Source: an uncultured Bacteroidota bacterium | GTDB lineage: Bacteria; Bacteroidota; Bacteroidia; AKYH767-A; OLB10 | Assembly (NCBI GenBank): GCA_903847585.1 | Contig: CAINEC010000189.1 | Coordinates: 1-44,747 of the forward strand | DNA: 44,747 bases | Reading direction: 5' to 3' | Part shown: piece by piece, positions 17,503 through 24,730 of the stretch | How the letters are laid out: every line of letters begins with the position of its first letter | How positions within the stretch are numbered: position 1 is the first letter of the stretch | Program-made: the position numbers and the translations under genes | The notes under the pieces: generated by a model | Told to the model about the DNA's origin: nothing | What the model saw: the letters and a program-made list of their open reading frames with translations, nothing else | Databases searched by the model: none

Positions 17503-18039
17503 ATGAAAAAACTTCATTTAATTACACTGATCTCTGCGATTACCATTTCAGCAATTACCTTCATTTATTGCGAGGCGCAGGATGCAAAAACAGGAACAAA
17601 AGTAGGAGACAAAGCAATTGATTTAGCTTTCACTACTCCAGAAGGAAAAACATTAGCCTTATCATCATTAAAAGGCAAAGTAGTATTATTAGATTTTTGG
17701 GCTAGCTGGTGTGGCCCATGCAGAAGAGAAAACCCAAATGTGGTTGCTGCATATAACAAGTACAAAGATTCAAAATTCGTTAACGGAAAAGGATTCACAA
17801 TTTACAATGTATCACTTGATAGCAACAAAGACGCTTGGATGAAAGCTATTCAACAAGATGGTTTAGTATGGCCAAACCATGTAAGTGATTTAGGTGGATG
17901 GCAAAGCCGTGGTGCTCAGATTTACGGCGTAAATTCAATTCCTGCAAACTATCTGATTGATGGTAGAGGTGTAATTGTTGGAACGAACCTTAGAGGACCA
18001 GCCTTAGATCAAAAATTAGAAGAGTTATTGTCAAAATAA
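17503..18039 (+). CDS. TlpA-like periplasmic thioredoxin-fold protein
   Basis: 178 residues. The N-terminal hydrophobic segment (about 5-25, ending IYCEAQ) is a signal peptide; C23 could be a lipoprotein cysteine, but the box is weak. The thioredoxin fold covers about 34-178 with redox pair C70 and C73 (LLDFWASWCGPCRREN) and the cis-proline region SIPANYLID. It probably reduces or shuffles disulfides or serves cytochrome maturation in the periplasm. Single gene with its own promoter box and terminator. The AhpC/TSA-TlpA family assignment is firm; the partner is unknown. Confidence 0.88.
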   Translation: MKKLHLITLISAITISAITFIYCEAQDAKTGTKVGDKAIDLAFTTPEGKTLALSSLKGKVVLLDFWASWCGPCRRENPNVVAAYNKYKDSKFVNGKGFTIYNVSLDSNKDAWMKAIQQDGLVWPNHVSDLGGWQSRGAQIYGVNSIPANYLIDGRGVIVGTNLRGPALDQKLEELLSK

Positions 18040-18058
18040 CCGAATTCAACAGCATTTT

Positions 18059-18087
18059 AAAAGCTCCGTATTTCACGGGGCTTTTTT
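18059..18087 (+). terminator. Rho-independent terminator
   Basis: Stem AAAAGCTCCGT / ACGGGGCTTTT (one G-U) with a five-base ATTTC loop and a T run, 20 bases after the stop. Confidence 0.85.
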
Positions 18088-18144
18088 ATTTAATTTTGTC
18101 TGCCAATTTGACCTCATTTATTGAGTGGCAAAAAAATTGACTGC

Positions 18145-18154
18145 GGCGCGCGCC
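18145..18154. promoter_or_regulatory. All-GC palindrome upstream of grpE, possible control site
   Basis: GGCGCGCGCC is a perfect ten-base all-GC palindrome 19 bases before the grpE ATG, in otherwise AT-rich DNA. TGCCAATTTGAC (18101-18112) and TGGCAAAAAAATTGAC (18126-18141) lie just upstream as similar half-sites. Regulation of the chaperone operon is inferred only. Confidence 0.3.
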
Positions 18155-18173
18155 AAAAATTTATCAATCAACC

Positions 18174-18722
18174 ATGAATAACGAAAATAATCAACCACAA
18201 AACGAGCAGCAGGACCAGCTAGCAGAAGAACTAAAAATGCAGTCCGAAGCGGAAGCATCAGAGCAGGCACCAATTGAAGAGATGAACGAGCTTGACAGCT
18301 TAAAAAAATCATTACAGGAAAGTAACGAAAAGCATATCCGCCTTTATGCTGATTTTGAAAATTACAAAAGAAAAATGCAGAAGGACAGAATTGAATTGAT
18401 TTCTTCAGCAAGTAAAGAAGTAATTACTAATCTACTTCCTGTTTTAGATGATTTTGATAGAGCAATTCAAGCAGATAAAGACAAACAATTAAGCGAAGGT
18501 GTTTTATTGATTCATCAAAAGCTAGTTAGGACATTAACCGCAAAAGGTCTAAAAGAAATGGAATGCATGGGCAAGGAATTCGACTCTGATTTTCACGAAG
18601 CAATAACCATGATCCCAGTAGAAGATGAATCGATGAAAGGGAAAATTGTAGATGTATTAGAGAAAGGATATTCTATCAATGACAATGTAATTCGAAACCC
18701 TAAAGTAGTAGTAGGAAATTAA
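18174..18722 (+). CDS. grpE: Nucleotide exchange factor GrpE
   Basis: 182 residues. An acidic, Gln/Glu-rich N-terminus (1-45) is followed by a long coiled coil (about 45-95, [20 protein letters not shown]) and the C-terminal beta domain ([27 protein letters not shown], then RNPKVVVG). It releases ADP from DnaK in the Hsp70 cycle. It precedes dnaJ by 4 bases, so the two form an operon; dnaK is not in the window. Confidence 0.96.
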   Translation: MNNENNQPQNEQQDQLAEELKMQSEAEASEQAPIEEMNELDSLKKSLQESNEKHIRLYADFENYKRKMQKDRIELISSASKEVITNLLPVLDDFDRAIQADKDKQLSEGVLLIHQKLVRTLTAKGLKEMECMGKEFDSDFHEAITMIPVEDESMKGKIVDVLEKGYSINDNVIRNPKVVVGN

Positions 18723-18726
18723 TTTT

Positions 18727-19887
18727 ATGGCAAAGAGAGATTTTTACGAGGTATTGGGCGTTTCGAAGTCGGCCTCAGAATCAGAAATAAAGAAAGCCTA
18801 TCGTCAGATGGCTTTAAAATATCATCCCGACAAAAATCCTGATGATAAAGAAGCAGAAGAGAAATTCAAAGAGGCGGCAGAAGCATATGAAGTATTGAGC
18901 AGCCCCGAGAAAAAATCACGTTATGATCAATATGGTCATGCTGGAATGGGTGGCGCAGGAAATGGTGGCTATGGCGGCGGAATGAACATGGATGATATCT
19001 TCAGTCAGTTTGGAGATATTTTCGGAAATGGTGGCGGCAATCCGTTTGAAAGTTTTTTTGGAGGTGGCGGAAGAGGAAGGTCACGTACTGTTAATAGAGG
19101 AAGTAACCTTCGTATCAAAGTAAAGTTGACACTTGAAGAAGTATTGAATGGTGTTGAGAAGAAGATAAAAGTCAACAAAGCAATTTCATGTAATACATGT
19201 GGTGGCTCAGGTGCGCAAGCCGGAAGTGGTTCATTTAATACTTGCGGTACTTGTAAGGGTGCGGGACAAGTGAAACGTGTTACGAGTAGCTTCCTTGGTC
19301 AGATGCAAACGATTACTACCTGCCCTACTTGTAATGGCGAAGGACAAACAATCGTAAATAAATGTAAGGCTTGTACTGGTATTGGCACACAGCAATCAGA
19401 AGAGGTTATTAGTATACAGATTCCTGCGGGAGTTGCTGAAGGTATGCAACTGAACGTGCAAGGTAAAGGAAATGCCGCTGAGCGTGGTGGAATTCCCGGC
19501 GATTTATTAGTTATTATTGAAGAAGTGGAGCATCCAAATCTTGTGAGAGATGGAGATCATTTGATTCATGATTTATACATTAGTTTTATTGATGCTACTT
19601 TAGGTACATCGGTAGAAATTCCAACGTTGGATGGAAAAGCAAAAATTAAAATTGATGCAGGTACGCAAGGTGGAAAAGTGTTACGATTAAAGGGCAAAGG
19701 CTTACCATCAGTAAATTCTCATTACAAAGGAGATATATTAGTAAACATAAATGTTTGGACACCTCAACAATTAAGCTCAGAAGAGAAAAAGACTTTAGAA
19801 AAATTACGTGAGAGTGAAAACTTCAAACCGAATCCTGGTAAAGGCGACAAAAGTTTCTTTGAACGGATGAAAGAATATTTTCATTAA
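18727..19887 (+). CDS. dnaJ: Chaperone protein DnaJ
   Basis: 386 residues, a full type I DnaJ. J domain 1-70 with HPD at 33-35 ([10 protein letters not shown]), a Gly/Phe-rich linker (about 75-120), and a zinc region with four CxxCxGxG-type repeats: [24 protein letters not shown] and CKACTGIG. The C-terminal substrate-binding domains follow ([20 protein letters not shown]). It delivers unfolded clients to DnaK and stimulates its ATPase. Second gene of the grpE-dnaJ operon, ending at a hairpin terminator. Confidence 0.97.
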   Translation: MAKRDFYEVLGVSKSASESEIKKAYRQMALKYHPDKNPDDKEAEEKFKEAAEAYEVLSSPEKKSRYDQYGHAGMGGAGNGGYGGGMNMDDIFSQFGDIFGNGGGNPFESFFGGGGRGRSRTVNRGSNLRIKVKLTLEEVLNGVEKKIKVNKAISCNTCGGSGAQAGSGSFNTCGTCKGAGQVKRVTSSFLGQMQTITTCPTCNGEGQTIVNKCKACTGIGTQQSEEVISIQIPAGVAEGMQLNVQGKGNAAERGGIPGDLLVIIEEVEHPNLVRDGDHLIHDLYISFIDATLGTSVEIPTLDGKAKIKIDAGTQGGKVLRLKGKGLPSVNSHYKGDILVNINVWTPQQLSSEEKKTLEKLRESENFKPNPGKGDKSFFERMKEYFH

Positions 19888-19893
19888 GAACAG

Positions 19894-19923
19894 AAAGCGA
19901 AGACTAACCCTCTTCGCTTTTTT
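19894..19923. terminator. Terminator between dnaJ and the convergent acetyltransferase gene
   Basis: Ten-pair stem AAAGCGAAGA / TCTTCGCTTT with loop CTAACCC, then a T run that touches the stop codon of the minus-strand gene. Confidence 0.8.
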
Positions 19924-20395
19924 ATTTACGTTCGTATAGCGGAAGATTTAATTTCTTTGCTATTGCTTGTGCTGTATGTAATCCTCCCTCCGTAAATGGC
20001 CAATAAAAAAGTGCTTTTATAGGATGTTGCTTTCTTATTTCTTCAATGGCTTGAATAGTTACCTCTTGCGCATAACCCTTATGACGATATTCTTCTAATA
20101 CAAGCGCAGAGCAGAGATAAACAGCATCGTATCTCTGATTGGGCTCTGTTAATTCATACAATTCCTTTTCGTTTATTTCTTGATGAATGAATTTATTCAT
20201 TAAGTCAGTGGTGGTTGGAATCAATAGTATCCATAACACTGGTCCATCACCAAAATCTTTATCGCTTAAAGTAGCAGGATGAATCGACTGCAATTTTTCA
20301 ATTACTTCTTCATTGACGTCGAGTTGTTCGGGATCTTGACGAACAGCAAATACTTCATCTGCCAACGCAATTAATCGTTCATAGTTTGATTTCAC
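19922..20395 (-). CDS. GNAT-family N-acetyltransferase-like protein
   Basis: 157 residues from a GTG start; no in-frame ATG lies nearby. The GTG is supported by an exact TAGCTTTG promoter box 4 bases upstream. The GNAT acetyl-CoA motif A is ALVLEEYRHKGYAQEVTIQAI at about 97-117 (R/H-x-x-G-x-A), after the strand RYDAVYLCS; the C-terminal part FYWPFTEGGLHTAQAIAKKL is a motif B-like end. Cytoplasmic; substrate unknown. It converges on dnaJ. Confidence 0.72.
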   Translation of the reverse strand: MKSNYERLIALADEVFAVRQDPEQLDVNEEVIEKLQSIHPATLSDKDFGDGPVLWILLIPTTTDLMNKFIHQEINEKELYELTEPNQRYDAVYLCSALVLEEYRHKGYAQEVTIQAIEEIRKQHPIKALFYWPFTEGGLHTAQAIAKKLNLPLYERK

Positions 20396-20399
20396 CTTT

Positions 20400-20407
20400 C
20401 AAAGCTA
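20400..20407 (-). promoter_or_regulatory. Promoter -7 box (TAGCTTTG)
   Basis: Exact TANNTTTG match on the minus strand, 4 bases before the GTG start at 20395. It decides that start. Confidence 0.55.
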
Positions 20408-20546
20408 ATACTAAAAGAGCAATAAGAGCATAAGATTATTAGTTGTATCAGAATAAATAAAAGCCGTTATCAAAAGTTTTGCGACAACTAAAGTCAAAAC
20501 CTTGCAGGAGTAATGGCAAGTGAGTTACTTTGAAATAAAAACAAAT

Positions 20547-20939
20547 ATGAGCACATATCAGGAAAAATTATTCAAGGCAAAAGCAGATACTTTACTACTT
20601 ACGCTTATTGCAATTACTGGGTTTAATATATCTATGTTTTATTTTTTTGATGTTTCAACAATATTAAATATTAAGTCCTCGTTATTTTACCAGATTCTAG
20701 TTTTTAACATTATTGCAATTTATATATTATTTCAGTTATTCAGAAAATGTAATTTAATTAATTTAATCTACCGATACCAAAATGCTATTCTTGCTAATCT
20801 CCTTGTTTTTCTATCATTCCAAATCTGGAAAAAGATATATATAGGAAACAGCGTAAACAATTTCATTTTGATTATTTGTATCATAAGTACATTACTAACC
20901 TTCCTACAGATCAAATCCATTTTATCAACCAAAAAATAA
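20547..20939 (+). CDS. Small polytopic membrane protein of unknown function
   Basis: 130 residues from the ATG at 20547. A GTG at 20520 in the same frame has AGGAG 9 bases upstream and would add nine residues, so the start is uncertain. About four hydrophobic helices are visible (TLLLTLIAITGFNISMFYFF, YQILVFNIIAIYILFQLF, AILANLLVFLSFQIW and FILIICIISTLLTFLQI). No family recognised. Its stop overlaps the next ATG as TAATG, so the two genes form an operon. Confidence 0.65.
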   Translation: MSTYQEKLFKAKADTLLLTLIAITGFNISMFYFFDVSTILNIKSSLFYQILVFNIIAIYILFQLFRKCNLINLIYRYQNAILANLLVFLSFQIWKKIYIGNSVNNFILIICIISTLLTFLQIKSILSTKK

Positions 20940-21151
20940 TGATCGAAGAATCGAAAATCAAATCAGAACTAAAATTTTTAAAGACTATTCAAAAGAAAGC
21001 ACCCAAAGCGATAGACCATTACGTGCAATGTCAGGAGGACTTGACAGGAATTGTAAATTTAAAAAGAGCCAAAAAGATGATTAAGGAAACCTTCCAAACC
21101 GAAATCGATCTTTTATTGAGCAACCCAGAACAGTATTTCAAAACCAAATAA
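20939..21151 (+). CDS. Small charged helical protein, partner of the preceding membrane protein
   Basis: 70 residues: MIEESKIKSELKFLKTIQKK, then KAIDHYVQCQEDLTGIVNLK. It is Lys/Glu-rich and predicted to be all helical, with no signal peptide. The ATG overlaps the stop of the membrane-protein gene as TAATG, so it is probably co-translated. The longer frame from 20876 runs inside the upstream gene and is rejected. No family recognised. Confidence 0.6.
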   Translation: MIEESKIKSELKFLKTIQKKAPKAIDHYVQCQEDLTGIVNLKRAKKMIKETFQTEIDLLLSNPEQYFKTK

Positions 21152-21563
21152 GCTAAAAAAGCCTTGGCTTGCCTACACTTAATTCCGTTAATTCATAGAG
21201 TCGGGGGTTTTTGATTAAAAAAAGGATTCGGCCAATAAGAAAAGATATAACCGGGTAAGCAAGCCATGAACTTCTGAATCAAAAATATCACGGTATAAGG
21301 CCCAAAACAATAAGTAATTTTACTTATTTTTCATTTTTCTTTTTTTGGTCAAAAATCATCTAAAAATCTACTTTAAATTACTGTAATTCAACAATTTAAA
21401 GTGTAAAACAAAGCTTATTTTCGTCAAAATTTCAGAAAACTGACCTTTCAAAATTTATTTTTTCAGGCAAAAATTCGGCGTAAAAACTACTTAGCCTAAG
21501 TCATTTTACTTATTTGCAAATAATGCCTGGTTTTTTCGTACATTCAACCTCTAATAATTAACT
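21152..21563. other. 412-base intergenic region with two related direct repeats
   Basis: No convincing gene. It holds TAAGTAATTTTACTTATTT (21311-21329) and a one-mismatch copy (TAAGTCATTTTACTTATTT, 21497-21515) 186 bases apart, each with an inverted TAAGT..ACTTA core. TTTG (21513-21516) followed 22 bases later by TACATTCA (21539-21546) is a possible weak promoter for cdd. Several poly-T tracts lie near 21335-21350. Confidence 0.5.
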
Positions 21564-22052
21564 ATGAAGAAAATTAAACTGGATAGTGTTTTTGAAGAAT
21601 ACGATAACTTCGACCAATTACCAAAGGATGATCAGTTTTTGTTGAACAATGCCATTGAAGCTGCAAAATCCGCTTACGCCCCCTATTCTCACTTTCATGT
21701 GGGTGCTGCGGTGATGCTTGATAATGGAGAAATTGTTCAAGGCAACAATCAGGAAAATGCCGCTTACCCCTCTGGATTATGCGCTGAGCGTGTAGCTTTT
21801 TTCTCGACGGGCGCTCAACATCCCAACGAAAAAATTAAATCGATTGCTGTAGTAGCCTATCCCGAAGGCAGTGAAGCCGGGCGAGTTTCGGTAAGTCCTT
21901 GTGGCGATTGCCGTCAGGTAATGGCTGAATATGAGCATCGCTATGGACAAAAAATTCGCTTGATTATGCAGTCGGGAGCTGGGAAATACATTGTTTCTGA
22001 AAGCGTAAGCAGCCTATTGCCATTCGCCTTTGATGCCGAAAGCATGAAATAG
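21564..22052 (+). CDS. cdd: Cytidine deaminase
   Basis: 162 residues, a single-domain tetrameric-type enzyme with a somewhat long N-terminus. HFHVGAAVMLDNGEIVQGNN is the nucleoside-binding strand, AAYPSGLCAERVAFF carries the zinc Cys and catalytic Glu (C-A-E), and SPCGDCRQVMAEY carries the other two zinc cysteines. It deaminates cytidine and deoxycytidine to uridine and deoxyuridine for pyrimidine salvage in the cytoplasm. It stands alone after a long intergenic region. Confidence 0.93.
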   Translation: MKKIKLDSVFEEYDNFDQLPKDDQFLLNNAIEAAKSAYAPYSHFHVGAAVMLDNGEIVQGNNQENAAYPSGLCAERVAFFSTGAQHPNEKIKSIAVVAYPEGSEAGRVSVSPCGDCRQVMAEYEHRYGQKIRLIMQSGAGKYIVSESVSSLLPFAFDAESMK

Positions 22053-22097
22053 GGATTTTTCGCTCTTATTTTCGATGGTTTATATTCTCGTTTAACT

Positions 22098-22105
22098 TAT
22101 TTTTG
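22098..22105 (+). promoter_or_regulatory. Promoter -7 box (TATTTTTG)
   Basis: Exact TANNTTTG match 7 bases before the pdhA ATG at 22113. Confidence 0.55.
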
Positions 22106-22112
22106 CGGCATC

Positions 22113-23135
22113 ATGGAAACAACCGCTACAAAAGGTAAAAAGAGTAAACCTAAATACAGTAAAGATTTATACCTGCAATGGTATGAGCAAATGCAATTGA
22201 TGCGTCGCTTTGAAGAACGCGCAGGTCAGTTGTACGGTATGCAAAAAATCAAAGGATTTTGCCACTTATACAACGGACAAGAAGCTGTTGTGGCAGGAGC
22301 TATTTCTGTTATGACAAAAGAAGATGCAATGATTACCGCGTATCGTGATCATGCACATGCACTTGGCAAAGGCGTTAGCGCTCGTGAAGTAATGGCCGAA
22401 CTTTATGGTAAAATTACTGGCTGCTCGAAAGGTAAAGGTGGCTCTATGCATATGTTCAGTAAAGAGCATCGCTTCTTCGGTGGACATGGAATCGTGGGAG
22501 GACAAATACCATTAGGAGCAGGAATCGCTTTCGCGGAGCAATATAACGGAACAAAAAATATTTGCGTTTGCTACATGGGTGATGGCGCGGTTCGTCAAGG
22601 AGCCTTACACGAAGCTTATAACATGGCCATGCTTTGGAAGCTGCCAGTTGTATTTGTTGTAGAGAATAACTCTTATGCAATGGGTACTAGTGTTGAAAGA
22701 ACATCAAACGTAACTGAACTTTATAAATTGGGTTCTGCTTACGATATGCCTTCTTATCAGGTAGACGGAATGAGTGTTGAAGCTGTTCACGAAGCTATGC
22801 AAAATGCTTGCGATCATGCTCGCTCAGGTAAAGGTCCTGTGTTTTTAGAAATGAAAACGTATCGTTACAAAGGACACTCGATGAGTGATCCTGCTAAATA
22901 CCGTTCGAAGGATGAAGTAGAAGAATACAAATCGAAGGACCCGATTGAAGTAACGAAACAAATTTTATTAGATAATAAATTTGCGACTGAAGCAGACATC
23001 GAAGCAATTGATAACCGCATTGCAGAGATTGTTGAAGACAGTGTGAAATTTGCGGAAGAGTCGCCATATCCAGATGCTTCTGAACTTTACAAAGATGTAT
23101 ACGATCAATCGGATTATCCTTACATCATTGAATAA
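22113..23135 (+). CDS. pdhA: Pyruvate dehydrogenase E1 component, alpha subunit
   Basis: 340 residues. RRFEERAGQLYGMQKIKGFCHLY is the E1-alpha N-terminal signature. The thiamine-diphosphate motif runs from GDGAVRQGALHEAYNMA to VVFVVENN (GDG ... NN), and YRYKGHSMSDPAKYRSKDEV is the phosphorylation-loop region typical of the family. With E1 beta it decarboxylates pyruvate and acetylates the E2 lipoyl group. The following gene is E2; the E1 beta gene is absent here and must lie elsewhere, an arrangement I recall from other Bacteroidota. Confidence 0.94.
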   Translation: METTATKGKKSKPKYSKDLYLQWYEQMQLMRRFEERAGQLYGMQKIKGFCHLYNGQEAVVAGAISVMTKEDAMITAYRDHAHALGKGVSAREVMAELYGKITGCSKGKGGSMHMFSKEHRFFGGHGIVGGQIPLGAGIAFAEQYNGTKNICVCYMGDGAVRQGALHEAYNMAMLWKLPVVFVVENNSYAMGTSVERTSNVTELYKLGSAYDMPSYQVDGMSVEAVHEAMQNACDHARSGKGPVFLEMKTYRYKGHSMSDPAKYRSKDEVEEYKSKDPIEVTKQILLDNKFATEADIEAIDNRIAEIVEDSVKFAEESPYPDASELYKDVYDQSDYPYIIE

Positions 23136-23179
23136 TTAAACTATAACGATTACGAATTACCGAAAATATAAAAAGCAAG

Positions 23180-24463
23180 ATGGCTGAAATAGTAAGAATG
23201 CCGAAAATGAGTGATACTATGACCGAAGGTGTTGTAGTAAAATGGCATAAGAAAGTGGGTGACAAAGTGAAGAGTGGTGAATTAGTGGCGGAGGTTGAAA
23301 CTGACAAAGCAACCATGGAATATGAATCGTATCATAACGGTACTGTTCTTTATTTAGGTGTGGAAGAAGGGAAAGCAATTGCAATCGATGGTGTATTAGC
23401 TATTGTAGGTAAAGAAGGCGAAGATTATAAATCATTATTAGATGCAGAACTTTCAAAAGCCCCTGCATCAAAACCAGTTGAAGCAGCTACTGCTCCAAAA
23501 CCAGAAGCTCCAAAACCAGCACCTGCTCCCGCACCAGTAGTGGCAGCTCCTGCCCCTGCTCCAATAGCTCAACCTGTTGCTGCATCATCTTCTGACGATC
23601 GCGCTAAGGCATCACCGTTAGCAAAGCGTTTAGCAAGTGAAAAAGGCATTGATCTAAGCATGTTAAAAGGCAGTGGCGACCATGGACGAATTGTAAAACG
23701 CGATATCGAGTGGTTTAAGCCAGGTACGTTTGTACAAACAGCTGCTTTTGCTCCTAATGCGGTGACATCAGAAAGTTATAGTGAAGTTGCAGTATCACAA
23801 ATGCGCAAAACAATTGCACGTCGTTTATCAGAAAGTATGTTTACGGCTCCGCATTTTTATTTAACCATGGACATTGACATGGATGCATTAATTGCAGCGC
23901 GTGACAGTGTGAATCAGGTAGCGTCAGTGAAGATTTCATTTAATGATTTTATCGTTAAAGCAGTAGCGAGTTCATTACGTCAGCACCCAACAGTTAACTC
24001 TTCTTGGTTAGACGATAGAATCCGTTATAACAACCATATTAATATTGGAGTTGCAGTTGCAGTTGACGAAGGTTTATTAGTACCTGTTGTTCGTTATGCT
24101 GATAGCAAAACATTAACACAGATTTCTACGGAAGTAAAAGGCTTTTCACAGAAAGCAAAAGATAAAAAATTACAGCCAGCAGATTGGGAAGGAAACACCT
24201 TCACTATTTCTAACCTAGGCATGTTTAACATCGAAGAATTCACTGCGATTATTAATCCGCCAGATGCTTGCATTTTAGCTGTTGGAGGTATTAAGCAAGT
24301 ACCTGTTGTGAAAAACGGAATCGTACAGCCAGGCAACGTAATGAAAGTAACATTAAGCTGCGACCATCGCGTTGTAGATGGTGTTGTAGGATCTAAATTC
24401 CTGAATACATTAAAAGCTTTATTGGAAAATCCGATTGTGCTATTAGGACAAGGGAATATTTAA
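23180..24463 (+). CDS. pdhC: Pyruvate dehydrogenase E2, dihydrolipoyl acetyltransferase
   Basis: 427 residues. One lipoyl domain (1-80) with the modified lysine K43 in VETDKATMEYES. An Ala/Pro-rich swinging linker follows (about 95-135). The peripheral subunit-binding domain (ASPLAKRLASEKGIDLSMLK) is at about 148-185, then the catalytic core (about 200-427) with the active-site DHRVVDG near the C-terminus and TISNLGMFNIEEFTAI. It moves the acetyl group to CoA. It begins 44 bases after pdhA and ends at a strong terminator. No E3 gene is nearby. Confidence 0.94.
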   Translation: MAEIVRMPKMSDTMTEGVVVKWHKKVGDKVKSGELVAEVETDKATMEYESYHNGTVLYLGVEEGKAIAIDGVLAIVGKEGEDYKSLLDAELSKAPASKPVEAATAPKPEAPKPAPAPAPVVAAPAPAPIAQPVAASSSDDRAKASPLAKRLASEKGIDLSMLKGSGDHGRIVKRDIEWFKPGTFVQTAAFAPNAVTSESYSEVAVSQMRKTIARRLSESMFTAPHFYLTMDIDMDALIAARDSVNQVASVKISFNDFIVKAVASSLRQHPTVNSSWLDDRIRYNNHINIGVAVAVDEGLLVPVVRYADSKTLTQISTEVKGFSQKAKDKKLQPADWEGNTFTISNLGMFNIEEFTAIINPPDACILAVGGIKQVPVVKNGIVQPGNVMKVTLSCDHRVVDGVVGSKFLNTLKALLENPIVLLGQGNI

Positions 24464-24483
24464 TTTATAAAAAGTTAATTGTT

Positions 24484-24517
24484 AAAAGCATCTCGTAAAT
24501 TCACGGGATGCTTTTTT
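24484..24517 (+). terminator. Terminator of the pdhA-pdhC operon
   Basis: Thirteen-pair stem AAAAGCATCTCGT / ACGGGATGCTTTT (one G-U) with an AAATTC loop and a T run. Confidence 0.88.
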
Positions 24518-24652
24518 GTTTTATGATTAAATTAATAAAGTAATTTATAAACCTGGATAAAGTCTAGAGCTCATTTTAATTGAAACATCAACAAATAGGT
24601 TTACACAGACTAAAAGAGTGTTAATTTATTAAGAACTAAATTAATTGTTAGT
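24518..24652 (+). ncRNA. Candidate small RNA (weak)
   Basis: About 135 bases lie between the pdhC terminator and a second strong terminator at 24653-24686, with no open reading frame of note. A terminator without a gene in front of it suggests an independent short transcript. No promoter box could be fixed, so this is a suggestion only. Confidence 0.25.
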
Positions 24653-24686
24653 AAAAGGCATTCAGGGGCAACCTGAATGCCTTTTT
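24653..24686 (+). terminator. Strong terminator with no preceding gene
   Basis: Stem AAAAGGCATTCAGG / CCTGAATGCCTTTT with loop GGCAA and a T run. It lies 45 bases before the next ATG. A T-rich end on the other strand is also possible. Confidence 0.8.
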
Positions 24687-24730
24687 AATTTATATAAAAC
24701 TTTATAATTTTACGACTTAATACATTTCTT

